A stretch of 6,601 bases of DNA, taken from positions 1-6,601 of the forward strand of contig JAISES010000074.1 in NCBI GenBank assembly GCA_031263965.1, read 5' to 3'. Source of the stretch: Prevotella sp. GTDB lineage: Bacteria > Bacteroidota > Bacteroidia > Bacteroidales > Dysgonomonadaceae. This document shows, one piece after another, positions 1 to 6,601 of the stretch (position 1 is its first letter; every line of letters starts with the position of its first letter). The notes beneath the pieces are model-generated. The model did not search any database. It was given only the letters and a program-made list of their open reading frames with translations, and was not told the origin of the DNA. A program made the translations under genes and the position numbers.

Positions 1-2356
1 GTCACGTGGAGCGAATGGAGTAATATTGGTTACCACTAAACGTGCAGCATTGGGTGTATCTCAAATAGATATTTCTGCCAGACTAGGGGTATCGCAATTG
101 CAAAAAGGTCAACTGCAAATGATGAATGGAGCAGAATATTATGATTACCTAAAAACAGCATACGAAAATGCAGGAATATTAGAACAACAACACTGGTTTC
201 AACCTTATCTTAGGGAACAAAATACCGATTGGTGGGATATATCCACTCAGAATGCCCTTTCTCAGAATTATAATATTGGATATAGATATGGTAACGATAA
301 AATCAGATCGTATATTTCGGGTGATTACTACAATGAGGAAGGTACTATTAAAGGCTTTGAATTAGATCGTTTTACATTAAGGATAAATACCGATTATGTA
401 GTTAATAAACGACTTACGCTTAAGGCTAAGATAGCTACCAGCTATCGGGAAACCGACAATCAGGAACATTCGTTGAGCTATACAAGTTATTCGCCTTGGG
501 ATACACCGTATGACTCAAAAGGGAACCTGAAAGATGGAAGTCAGGGGATGCCTTCTGCTGATGTGGCCGCCGTTGCCGATCCACGCGACTATTGGTATTC
601 CGATGGTGGTACAAACTTTTTGTATGACCGTCATCTGAACTGGAGCAAGACTCGCCGCAATGCTATGGATTTAGGCTTGGGCTTTGATTTTAAGATATTT
701 GATTTCTTGACTTTCGAATCAAATAATAAGTTTGGTTTTAGTAACTATTATTTTTCGAGTTATGTCGATCCTGCCAGCAGATCGGGGCAAGCTCAAAAGG
801 GAACGGTAAGAAATGAAAATAGTAATGATCGCGTTATTTATACAAGTCAGATGTTGCGATTGCTGAAAACCTTTGACGAAAAGCACGATATCAATGCCTT
901 TTTAGGTTACGATTACGATGAAAAACGTAATTGGAAAAATATGGGACAATCGTCCAATATTTTTCCTGGCAATGAAGTTTTAACAGGAGGGGTAGCTGAT
1001 CATAAAGTTTCTGGTGGCAGAAGTGAGGAAAAGAACGCCGCCATTTTCTTCAATGGGAATTATGCCTTTGATGGCAAATACCTTTTTCAAGCATCTTTCC
1101 GTAGAGATGGCTCATCACGCTTTGGTTCTAACAAACGGTGGGCTCCTTTCTGGTCGGTAGGTGGAGGTTGGAATATGCACGAAGAAGAGTTTATTAAGAA
1201 ACTGAGCTTTATCAACGAACTTAAGCCGCGTATATCGTATGGTGTCACAGGAAATTTGCCAGACGGAGCTTACGAGTGGACTACAAAAATTAATACTACC
1301 GGAGAGTACGGAAGTGAAATAGCCTTTTTTACCAACTATTCGGGTAACAAAAACTTGTCGTGGGAGGAAACAGGGTCGTTTGATTTTGGGCTTGATGTCC
1401 GTTTATTCAACAGGGTAAATATTACATTTGATTCCTATGCGAAAAAGGTGAAAAATCTAATTTATTTGCGTCACCTTCCGGCTGTGACCGGATATAATAG
1501 GCAGACCGCTAATAATGGAAAACTAGAAAACAAAGGATTTGAAATTACAGTCACACCTGAAATTATCAAGACTAAAGATATATATTGGGATATGAGCCTG
1601 AATTTTGGATATAACAAAAATAAAATAACTTATCTTCCTGATGCAAATGAACTTGCTTCTCAGTCTATAGCAGTTGGATACCCTATCAATAATTGGTATA
1701 TGCGTGAATGGGCAGGAGTCGATCCTATGACAGGGAGTCCGTTGTGGTTTAAAGTGGATAACGAAACAGGACAAAAAACAGCTACCAATAATTATAATGA
1801 AGCAACACGTATTTTGCTTGAGGCATCTCCTACGCCTAAATACAATGGAGGCGTCTCCACTAGTTTTGCATGGAAAGGGTTGTCACTGAATGCAGCTTTT
1901 ACTTTTGCTGCAGGAGCTAAAATATACAATGGTAGACGTGCAGGCGCCCTAGACCGCGATGCAGAGCGTCCGTCACAACCGGCTATGAAACTGGCAGACG
2001 GGTGGAGCAGATGGGAAAAGCCCGGCGATATAGCCACTCACCCAAAGCTGATTGCAGGGGGTAATAACAATGCAGCAGGCGAATCGACCCGGTTTTTGGA
2101 AAGTGGAGACTACTTTAAATTGAAAACCATATCGTTGACATATAGCTTGCCTAAAAAGTGGTTGGCTCCTCTGGGTGCAAAAGGTCTTAATATCAGTATA
2201 GGAGGTGAAAATCTGTTTACTATAACTAAGTTTTCAGGACAAGATCCTGAAGTTCTGTTATCGTCAAAATATAACGGAAACACTTCTCGTGCCGACGGAG
2301 CTCAGGCCTACCCAAGTGTAAAGCGTTTCACGATGGGCTTAAACCTTAAATTTTAA
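1..2356 (+). CDS. SusC/RagA-family TonB-dependent outer-membrane transporter, 5' end outside window
   Basis: This is the C-terminal 784 residues of a SusC-like transporter, which imports oligosaccharides or other large nutrients across the outer membrane using TonB energy. The reading frame (codons from position 2) is open to the left edge and begins SRGANGVILVTTK, the conserved plug-domain motif of SusC proteins. The TTG at 26 lies inside this motif, so it is not the real start. Typical barrel signatures follow: FRRDGSSRF at 1097-1123, then SVGGGWNMHEEEF, a SYGVTGN motif, and NKGFEI. The protein ends in GLNLKF; a terminal Phe is usual for outer-membrane barrels. Family members are about 1000 residues long, so roughly 200-300 are missing: signal peptide, carboxypeptidase-like domain, TonB box and early plug. 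Whether an STN signalling domain exists cannot be seen. The stop TAA at 2354 is 27 bp before the susD-like start, the normal SusC-SusD pairing. The substrate is unknown. Confidence 0.96.
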   Translation, partial: SRGANGVILVTTKRAALGVSQIDISARLGVSQLQKGQLQMMNGAEYYDYLKTAYENAGILEQQHWFQPYLREQNTDWWDISTQNALSQNYNIGYRYGNDKIRSYISGDYYNEEGTIKGFELDRFTLRINTDYVVNKRLTLKAKIATSYRETDNQEHSLSYTSYSPWDTPYDSKGNLKDGSQGMPSADVAAVADPRDYWYSDGGTNFLYDRHLNWSKTRRNAMDLGLGFDFKIFDFLTFESNNKFGFSNYYFSSYVDPASRSGQAQKGTVRNENSNDRVIYTSQMLRLLKTFDEKHDINAFLGYDYDEKRNWKNMGQSSNIFPGNEVLTGGVADHKVSGGRSEEKNAAIFFNGNYAFDGKYLFQASFRRDGSSRFGSNKRWAPFWSVGGGWNMHEEEFIKKLSFINELKPRISYGVTGNLPDGAYEWTTKINTTGEYGSEIAFFTNYSGNKNLSWEETGSFDFGLDVRLFNRVNITFDSYAKKVKNLIYLRHLPAVTGYNRQTANNGKLENKGFEITVTPEIIKTKDIYWDMSLNFGYNKNKITYLPDANELASQSIAVGYPINNWYMREWAGVDPMTGSPLWFKVDNETGQKTATNNYNEATRILLEASPTPKYNGGVSTSFAWKGLSLNAAFTFAAGAKIYNGRRAGALDRDAERPSQPAMKLADGWSRWEKPGDIATHPKLIAGGNNNAAGESTRFLESGDYFKLKTISLTYSLPKKWLAPLGAKGLNISIGGENLFTITKFSGQDPEVLLSSKYNGNTSRADGAQAYPSVKRFTMGLNLKF

Positions 2357-2383
2357 TTGATACAACCATTAAACAAGACAATT

Positions 2384-4183
2384 ATGAGAATTATAAAATA
2401 TGCATTAAGCGCCTTGTCACTCCTGCTTGTAACTACGGGCTGCAATTTGGATGTGAAAATGTATGATGGAATTGTAACGGAAGATTTCGATTCCCGAAAT
2501 ATAGGAGAATTGTCACAAGGTAGTTACCGTTTGCTGAAAAATGATAACGGATTAATCGATAATGGATACTATTTTTGGAACTTTGGTGCTGATGATTTGT
2601 CATGGAGTGGTACTTCTACAGGAGGAACATTTAAAATATATGACTATACCAGAAATATTGCCAATACTACTACCGAGTATGCATGGGAATTGGGTTACCG
2701 TACAATAGGAAATTGTAATAAAGTAATTGAAATAGCGCAAGAATTCGGTAGCAATATTACACCAGAGCAAACAGTAATGATGGGTGAAAACTATTACCTC
2801 CGTGCATTATGTTATTTCTTACTTGTTAATGAATTCGCACAGCCATATTCGAACAATCCAGCTCAAAATCCGGGTTTGCCTCTGAAATTGAATAGTGACC
2901 CGGATGATTTGCCGCCTAGCCGTTCTACAGTTGCTGAAATATACGAACAGGTAGAGACGGATCTGCTTGATGCAATTAGGTATATGACCCTTCCAGGTGA
3001 CATGCAACCAAAAACGAACATTTATGCAACCAAAGAAGCGGCAGAGGCTTTATTGGCAAGGGTATATCTGTATATGGAACGTTGGAGCGATGCTCATAAA
3101 TATGCAGATAACGTAATTAAATCGGGACGATTTGAGCTTATAACAAGCAATTCTTATGCTACATACCCTCAGCTTATTCCTGAAAACAATAAAGAAACTA
3201 TATTTGCCGTGCGCCGTACTATCGACAAAGATGACGATAGCTATAGCCGTATGGGAGGTATGTATATACGTATCGACAATGGAGGCTGGGAAGAAATATA
3301 TCCATCATCTCGTTATTTGGAATTGCTGGAGCTACATCTTAAAAGTGATGGAATGCCTAAAGATTTGCGCAGTAGATTTATTGTAAAAAGATACGTTGAG
3401 GATGGAGCCTCAGACTATTCTGTAAGCGGGTATCCGGATAAGGTCTATCAAAACTGGTGGTTTGCTTACGCTCGCAAACAGTCCGGAGATAACCCCCACT
3501 ACGAATATGGAAAAGTGAAAGTTACAAAGCAAGCCAATGGTACGTACAATATTACCTCAGTTTCAGATGCAGCTCAGTTTAAAAGTTCCACAATACAATC
3601 CGAACCGTATAATCTTGGAACACGCTATTATATAGAGACAACAGGAGGTACTAAGTATATCGGACGTATTGAACCTGAAGTTTTTGATGCTGCGACTAAG
3701 CGTGGTAAAGATGCTCGCTTTTTAGTATATGCTATCAACAAATGTTCGTATCAGGAGCAGCGCCTGCATTTGTGGTCGCCGGTAATTTCCCGTCTGGCAG
3801 AAATGTATCTTATACGTGCCGAAGCCAATGCTGAATTGGGTAATACTCAACTTGCCTTGGACGATGTGAATCAGATTCGTCGCCGTGCAGGTATTCCTGA
3901 TTGGACTACTACAAATATGGCAACAGCTGAAGCTGGTCAACCTAAAGATATTAAGAAAATCATAGAGGAAGAGCGTATGCTGGAACTTGCTTGGGAAGGA
4001 CATCGCCGGTTTGATGTCTTCCGTCATCGCCAGACAATGAACAGAAAGTATCCGGGGGCACATACTCTAGGTTCTGCTGGAAGTCAGTTCCTTGAAGTAC
4101 CCTACAACGATAAAGCAGTATGTGAATTCATTCCACAGGCACAGTACGATGCTTATCCTTATGAATTGGAGCAAAATCCATAA
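2384..4183 (+). CDS. SusD/RagB-family nutrient-binding outer-membrane lipoprotein
   Basis: This 599-residue protein is the SusD partner of the upstream transporter; in known SusCD complexes SusD is a surface lid that closes over the SusC channel. I chose the ATG at 2384 because it gives a clean lipoprotein signal (MRIIKY, a hydrophobic stretch, then LLVTTGC with Cys20). The frame extends upstream to a TTG at 2357, directly after the susC-like stop, but that would place polar residues before the signal. The N-terminal part shows the family helices: NYYLRALCYFLLVNEF near 136-151, PPSRSTVAEIYEQVETDL near 177-194, and a TPR-like helix EAAEALLARVYLYM near 218-231. The C-terminal SusD/RagB part has SPVISRLAEMYLIRAEANAE near 465-484, then EEERMLELAWEGHRRFDVFR near 528-547, and ends in YELEQNP. 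Residues about 365-445 are rich in Gly, Thr and Tyr and may be a substrate-facing insertion (inference). The ligand cannot be predicted from sequence. Confidence 0.96.
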   Translation: MRIIKYALSALSLLLVTTGCNLDVKMYDGIVTEDFDSRNIGELSQGSYRLLKNDNGLIDNGYYFWNFGADDLSWSGTSTGGTFKIYDYTRNIANTTTEYAWELGYRTIGNCNKVIEIAQEFGSNITPEQTVMMGENYYLRALCYFLLVNEFAQPYSNNPAQNPGLPLKLNSDPDDLPPSRSTVAEIYEQVETDLLDAIRYMTLPGDMQPKTNIYATKEAAEALLARVYLYMERWSDAHKYADNVIKSGRFELITSNSYATYPQLIPENNKETIFAVRRTIDKDDDSYSRMGGMYIRIDNGGWEEIYPSSRYLELLELHLKSDGMPKDLRSRFIVKRYVEDGASDYSVSGYPDKVYQNWWFAYARKQSGDNPHYEYGKVKVTKQANGTYNITSVSDAAQFKSSTIQSEPYNLGTRYYIETTGGTKYIGRIEPEVFDAATKRGKDARFLVYAINKCSYQEQRLHLWSPVISRLAEMYLIRAEANAELGNTQLALDDVNQIRRRAGIPDWTTTNMATAEAGQPKDIKKIIEEERMLELAWEGHRRFDVFRHRQTMNRKYPGAHTLGSAGSQFLEVPYNDKAVCEFIPQAQYDAYPYELEQNP

Positions 4184-4215
4184 TTAGATTAATAACTTTA
4201 AAATTACATTGACAT

Positions 4216-5061
4216 ATGAAATCATTATCATATATACTTTTAGCTTTTTTATTGATCGTAACATATGGGTGCAAAGAAGAAGATCATCCTTATGTGGGCT
4301 ATATAACTGTTGGACGAGTTGTTGTGGAAGCTACTGCCGGATCAGCCACAGTAACTGCTGAGACTGATATATCGGAACCTATCACAATGGAAGTGAAGGA
4401 CGACGCGGCAGAGTGGTGTACGGTATCGGCTACCGGTAAACAAATCACTGTTACTGTTCAGGCCAATTCCAGTACCGAAGGTTTTAGGACAGCAACAGTC
4501 AGCGTAAGATGCGGATACCGTGTTACGGAATTCACTGTTCTACAGAAATTTGAAGGACAGCAGTATCTTGAATATGACTGGGCCGGATGGGAAGCTAAAG
4601 GTTCGGATGTCCAGGCCTCCGATGGCGGAGGTTATGGCAGCTTATTCACGGAAGACCGTACTACTTTCTGGCATAGCCAGTACTCGCCGGCATTGACGGA
4701 ACCTCTTCCGCACAGATTGGATATTGATATGAAAAAGGAACTTTCCATTGCTATGGTCAGAATAGGCCGTAGATATTATGCTCCTAATGGGAATAACTAT
4801 CCTACGGTGAAAACAATGGAAGTATATACCAGTACCGACAATGTAGACTATACTAAGGTCGGTGGATTTACTTTTGCTTTACCTTGGACGGCGCCTGACG
4901 GGACAGTCGTTAATGGAAACAGCCCGCTGGTTCCCGGATATGAGGATATAATGTTACCTCAAATAACAACAGCGCGATATGTGAGGCTTGTGATCACGGA
5001 AACTAACAATACTGCCGGTACTTGTCAGGTTTCCTATTTTAAAGCATTCGAGAAGATATAA
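4216..5061 (+). CDS. Surface lipoprotein with BACON and F5/8 type C (discoidin-like) domains
   Basis: This 281-residue protein is probably a surface glycan-binding lipoprotein of the PUL. The signal peptide runs to LLIVTYGC, with lipidated Cys19 followed by KEED; Lys and acidic residues just after the Cys match the export signal that sends Bacteroidetes lipoproteins to the cell surface. Residues about 28-111 look like a BACON domain: EWCTVS (66-71), FRTATVSV (90-97) and a closing TEFTVLQ. Residues about 125-281 look like an F5/8 type C beta-sandwich: EDRTTFWHSQYS, then PHRLDIDM, VRIGRRYYAPNGNN, MEVYTSTDNVDYTKV, and the terminal strand ARYVRLVITE. No catalytic motif was recognised. It begins 32 bp after the susD-like stop, the slot that SusE-like or other surface glycan-binding proteins occupy in known loci; a binding role is inferred from that position and the domains. 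BACON domains do not always bind sugar: the one in the Bacteroides ovatus xyloglucanase BoGH5A acts as a spacer. Confidence 0.92.
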   Translation: MKSLSYILLAFLLIVTYGCKEEDHPYVGYITVGRVVVEATAGSATVTAETDISEPITMEVKDDAAEWCTVSATGKQITVTVQANSSTEGFRTATVSVRCGYRVTEFTVLQKFEGQQYLEYDWAGWEAKGSDVQASDGGGYGSLFTEDRTTFWHSQYSPALTEPLPHRLDIDMKKELSIAMVRIGRRYYAPNGNNYPTVKTMEVYTSTDNVDYTKVGGFTFALPWTAPDGTVVNGNSPLVPGYEDIMLPQITTARYVRLVITETNNTAGTCQVSYFKAFEKI

Positions 5062-5083
5062 AAACAGTACTCTCGATAGTAAG

Positions 5084-5109
5084 TGAGGTATTCCGGAAGG
5101 AATACCTCA
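5084..5109 (+). promoter_or_regulatory. Intercistronic hairpin with GNRA-type tetraloop
   Basis: The arms TGAGGTATTCC (5084-5094) and GGAATACCTCA (5099-5109) are perfectly complementary over 11 bp and enclose the loop GGAA, which fits the stable GNRA tetraloop pattern. A G-U pair (5083 with 5110) could extend the stem. It starts 22 bp after the stop of the BACON/discoidin gene and ends 26 bp before the ATG of the next gene. The downstream sequence has only a TTT followed by A-rich DNA, so it is not a textbook intrinsic terminator. A partial terminator or attenuator, or an RNA-processing or mRNA-stability element that sets different expression of the flanking genes, are all possible; the sequence does not decide between them. 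Confidence 0.6.
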
Positions 5110-5110
5110 T

Positions 5111-5135
5111 GTGTTTAAAATTAAAAATATTTACC
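5111..5135 (+). promoter_or_regulatory. A/T-rich translation initiation region deciding the start at 5136
   Basis: The 25 bases before the ATG at 5136 are almost entirely A and T (including TTAAAATTAAAAATATTTA) and contain no purine-rich Shine-Dalgarno sequence. Bacteroidetes commonly start translation from A/T-rich, weakly structured leaders of this kind. Together with the lipoprotein signal immediately downstream, this supports 5136 as the start. The leader lies just outside the hairpin at 5084-5109, so the stem leaves it unpaired. Confidence 0.4.
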
Positions 5136-6601
5136 ATGAAGAAAGTATTATTTATTTTTTTGTTACTTATAGGGATATACTCTTGTAGCGATGACGATTC
5201 CACTCCTGTGTTGGAAATTGAAGGAAATAAGGAATTATCAATCGATCAGCAGGGCGGCAAGCATGCTGTTTATTTTAAAAGTAATTCTAAAGACATTGTC
5301 CTGACCGTAGACGAAGCCGGAGGAAACTGGTGCACGGCAGAAGTGATAGATACCAGGGTCATTATAACCGCAACATATAACCCTTTAGAGAACCTGCGGA
5401 CAGCGACTATTACCGTTGCAGCCGGACAAAATACTTCTGTAATTACTGTTACTCAACAAGGTGTGGGAACTATTGCGATGGATGACAAATTGAAAATATC
5501 GGATGGAGAAGCTTCGAGCTCGGAAACCGTAAATGATAAGACCGGATTCGAAAACTCCTACGATGGCGATTTAGCTACATTTTGGCATACTAAATGGAGC
5601 GATAAGCCTCCCTATACTATTACATACAACTTGCGGGATGCCGAAAGATTAGATTACCTTATGTATTACCCTCGCACTCCTAACGGAGGGAATGGTAACT
5701 TTGGCGAAGTGGAAATATATGTATCGACCGAGGCCGCACCTGCGTTTACTAAAGTGATGACACATGACTTTGGCAGGTCGGGAAGTCCGGCTAAAGTTAC
5801 GTTGCCGGCATCTGTATCAAAACCAAAAGCGGTCAGGTTCATTATTCTTTCGGGAGCTAATAACAATGCAAGTTGTTCCGAAATGGAGTTTTACTCAAAA
5901 GGTTCGGGAACCGTCGTGCCTAAAGATATCCCTCTGGGTGGAAACTCATTTGTAACAGCTTCGGAAGGATCTGGCGGAGGTAGTGTCTCCGATGCCGGAT
6001 TCATATCGTGGAAATCAACAGCTACCGTTTTCAGTACGTATTTTAAGATAAACAGATCGGGAGACCTGAGGCTGTATCTTAAATACAGAGCCGATGGAGA
6101 TGGTAATGTTATAGAAACAACAGTTAGAGGTCACAAGTTTGAAGTAGCCTTGCCCTTACCTAAAACACGAATGGACACAATTGTATTATTAGGTGTTATT
6201 GAAAAAGTAGACCCGGGCTATGCACAGGTCGATCTTAAAGGAGTAACCCTTAAAGGAACTACATTTGCGACAGTTACAAATTTACTCGTAAGCGGTAGCT
6301 CTACTGAAGGGATGAACTATGTGAAAGAAGGCTTTTCATATCATTTCGGCCGCAGAGGGCCTTCGGTTCATATGCGTTATACTGTTCCGGCAGGACATAC
6401 GGCAGAATGGTTTTACAATGAAGTAACTGTACCGGAAGGCAACGACCATGTAGGCTCGTATTACATGGCAAATGGTTTCTCTGAAGGGTATTTCGGCATG
6501 CAGGTAAATTCCGCAACAGAAAGGCGTATCTTGTTCTCTGTGTGGAGCCCGTACGAAACAGACGATCCCAGCACCATACCGGACGAAGACAGGGTAAAAC
6601 T
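5136..6601 (+). CDS. Surface lipoprotein with BACON, F5/8 type C, DUF5077-like and DUF3472-like domains, 3' end outside window
   Basis: The frame stays open from ATG 5136 to the right edge (488 whole codons plus two bases). The signal peptide MKKVLFIFLLLIGIYSC puts the lipidated Cys at 17, followed by SDDDS, a typical Bacteroides surface-export signal. Residues about 25-109 resemble a BACON domain (NWCTAE at 64-69, LRTATITV at 87-94, ITVTQQG at 103-109). Residues about 115-255 resemble an F5/8 type C domain (YDGDLATFWHTKWS, YYPRTPNGGNGN, EVEIYVST). Residues about 265-388 match my recollection of DUF5077 (IPLGGNSFVTA, VFSTYFKINRSGDLRLYLKY, DPGYAQVDLKGV). From about 402 the DUF3472 signature appears: HFGRRGPSVHMRYTVPAG, EWFYNEVTVPEG, SYYMANGFSEGYFGMQVNS, ERRILFSVWSPYETDDP. 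DUF3472 is about 200 residues, so perhaps 100 or more are missing. Its biochemical activity is unknown to me. Glycan binding or processing at the surface is inferred from the PUL context, not shown by catalytic residues. Confidence 0.9.
   Translation, partial: MKKVLFIFLLLIGIYSCSDDDSTPVLEIEGNKELSIDQQGGKHAVYFKSNSKDIVLTVDEAGGNWCTAEVIDTRVIITATYNPLENLRTATITVAAGQNTSVITVTQQGVGTIAMDDKLKISDGEASSSETVNDKTGFENSYDGDLATFWHTKWSDKPPYTITYNLRDAERLDYLMYYPRTPNGGNGNFGEVEIYVSTEAAPAFTKVMTHDFGRSGSPAKVTLPASVSKPKAVRFIILSGANNNASCSEMEFYSKGSGTVVPKDIPLGGNSFVTASEGSGGGSVSDAGFISWKSTATVFSTYFKINRSGDLRLYLKYRADGDGNVIETTVRGHKFEVALPLPKTRMDTIVLLGVIEKVDPGYAQVDLKGVTLKGTTFATVTNLLVSGSSTEGMNYVKEGFSYHFGRRGPSVHMRYTVPAGHTAEWFYNEVTVPEGNDHVGSYYMANGFSEGYFGMQVNSATERRILFSVWSPYETDDPSTIPDEDRVK

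Noticed and set aside
26..28. TTG as start codon of the SusC-like gene
   Set aside because: It lies inside the conserved SRGANGVILVTTK plug motif and the frame is open to the window edge, so the true start is upstream.
2357..2359. TTG immediately after the SusC-like stop as start of the SusD-like gene
   Set aside because: The ATG at 2384 gives a normal lipoprotein signal peptide directly; the nine extra residues are polar and not signal-like.
3722..4063. Open frame of 113 codons on the minus strand
   Set aside because: It lies wholly inside the conserved C-terminal region of the SusD-like gene, shows no recognisable domain and has no separate start context.
4184..4215. Possible Bacteroides-type -7 promoter element (TAACTTTA) between the SusD-like and BACON/discoidin genes
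   Set aside because: It matches TAnnTTTG imperfectly, no convincing -33 TTTG partner fits in the 32-bp gap, and the spacing favours read-through in an operon.
5068..5081. Imperfect palindrome TACTCTCGATAGTA just after the discoidin gene's stop
   Set aside because: The arms are only four bases plus a short centre with a mismatch, which is too weak to call an operator or terminator.
5666..5955. Short open frames on both strands (5666-5866 minus, 5764-5955 plus)
   Set aside because: Both fall inside the continuous frame of the truncated lipoprotein starting at 5136, whose F5/8C domain is recognisable across this stretch.
6301..6516. Minus-strand open frame of 71 codons
   Set aside because: It overlaps the conserved DUF3472-like block on the plus strand and encodes nothing recognisable.

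Overview
The window reads as part of a polysaccharide utilization locus (PUL) from a member of the Bacteroidota, most likely order Bacteroidales. The evidence is a susC/susD pair, Bacteroidetes-style surface lipoprotein signals (Cys-Lys-Glu-Glu-Asp and Cys-Ser-Asp-Asp-Asp), BACON domains, A/T-rich translation starts without clear Shine-Dalgarno sequences, and moderate GC content. The genus cannot be fixed from the sequence alone.

Four genes lie head to tail on the + strand. (1) Positions 1-2356 hold the C-terminal three quarters of a SusC-like TonB-dependent outer-membrane transporter; its 5' end is outside the window and its frame is open to the left edge. (2) Positions 2384-4183 hold a complete SusD-like lipoprotein, the glycan-binding lid of the SusC channel. 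(3) Positions 4216-5061 hold a complete small lipoprotein with a BACON domain followed by an F5/8 type C (discoidin-like) domain. (4) Positions 5136-6601 hold a lipoprotein that is cut by the right edge. It repeats the BACON + F5/8C arrangement and then adds a DUF5077-like domain and the start of a DUF3472-like domain. The gaps are 27, 32 and 74 bp, so the genes are probably one operon. The only conspicuous structure between genes is a perfect 11-bp hairpin with a GGAA (GNRA-type) loop, between genes 3 and 4.

Proposed working model (inference): the two BACON/discoidin lipoproteins sit on the cell surface where SusE/SusF or other surface glycan-binding proteins sit in known PULs. They would capture a glycan, and possibly process it through the uncharacterised DUF3472 module, and pass it to the SusCD importer. 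No recognised glycoside hydrolase, lyase, sulfatase or regulator is visible, so the substrate cannot be assigned. Those genes may lie outside the window. No RNA genes, mobile elements or CRISPR arrays were seen, and no stretch over 300 bp lacks a gene.
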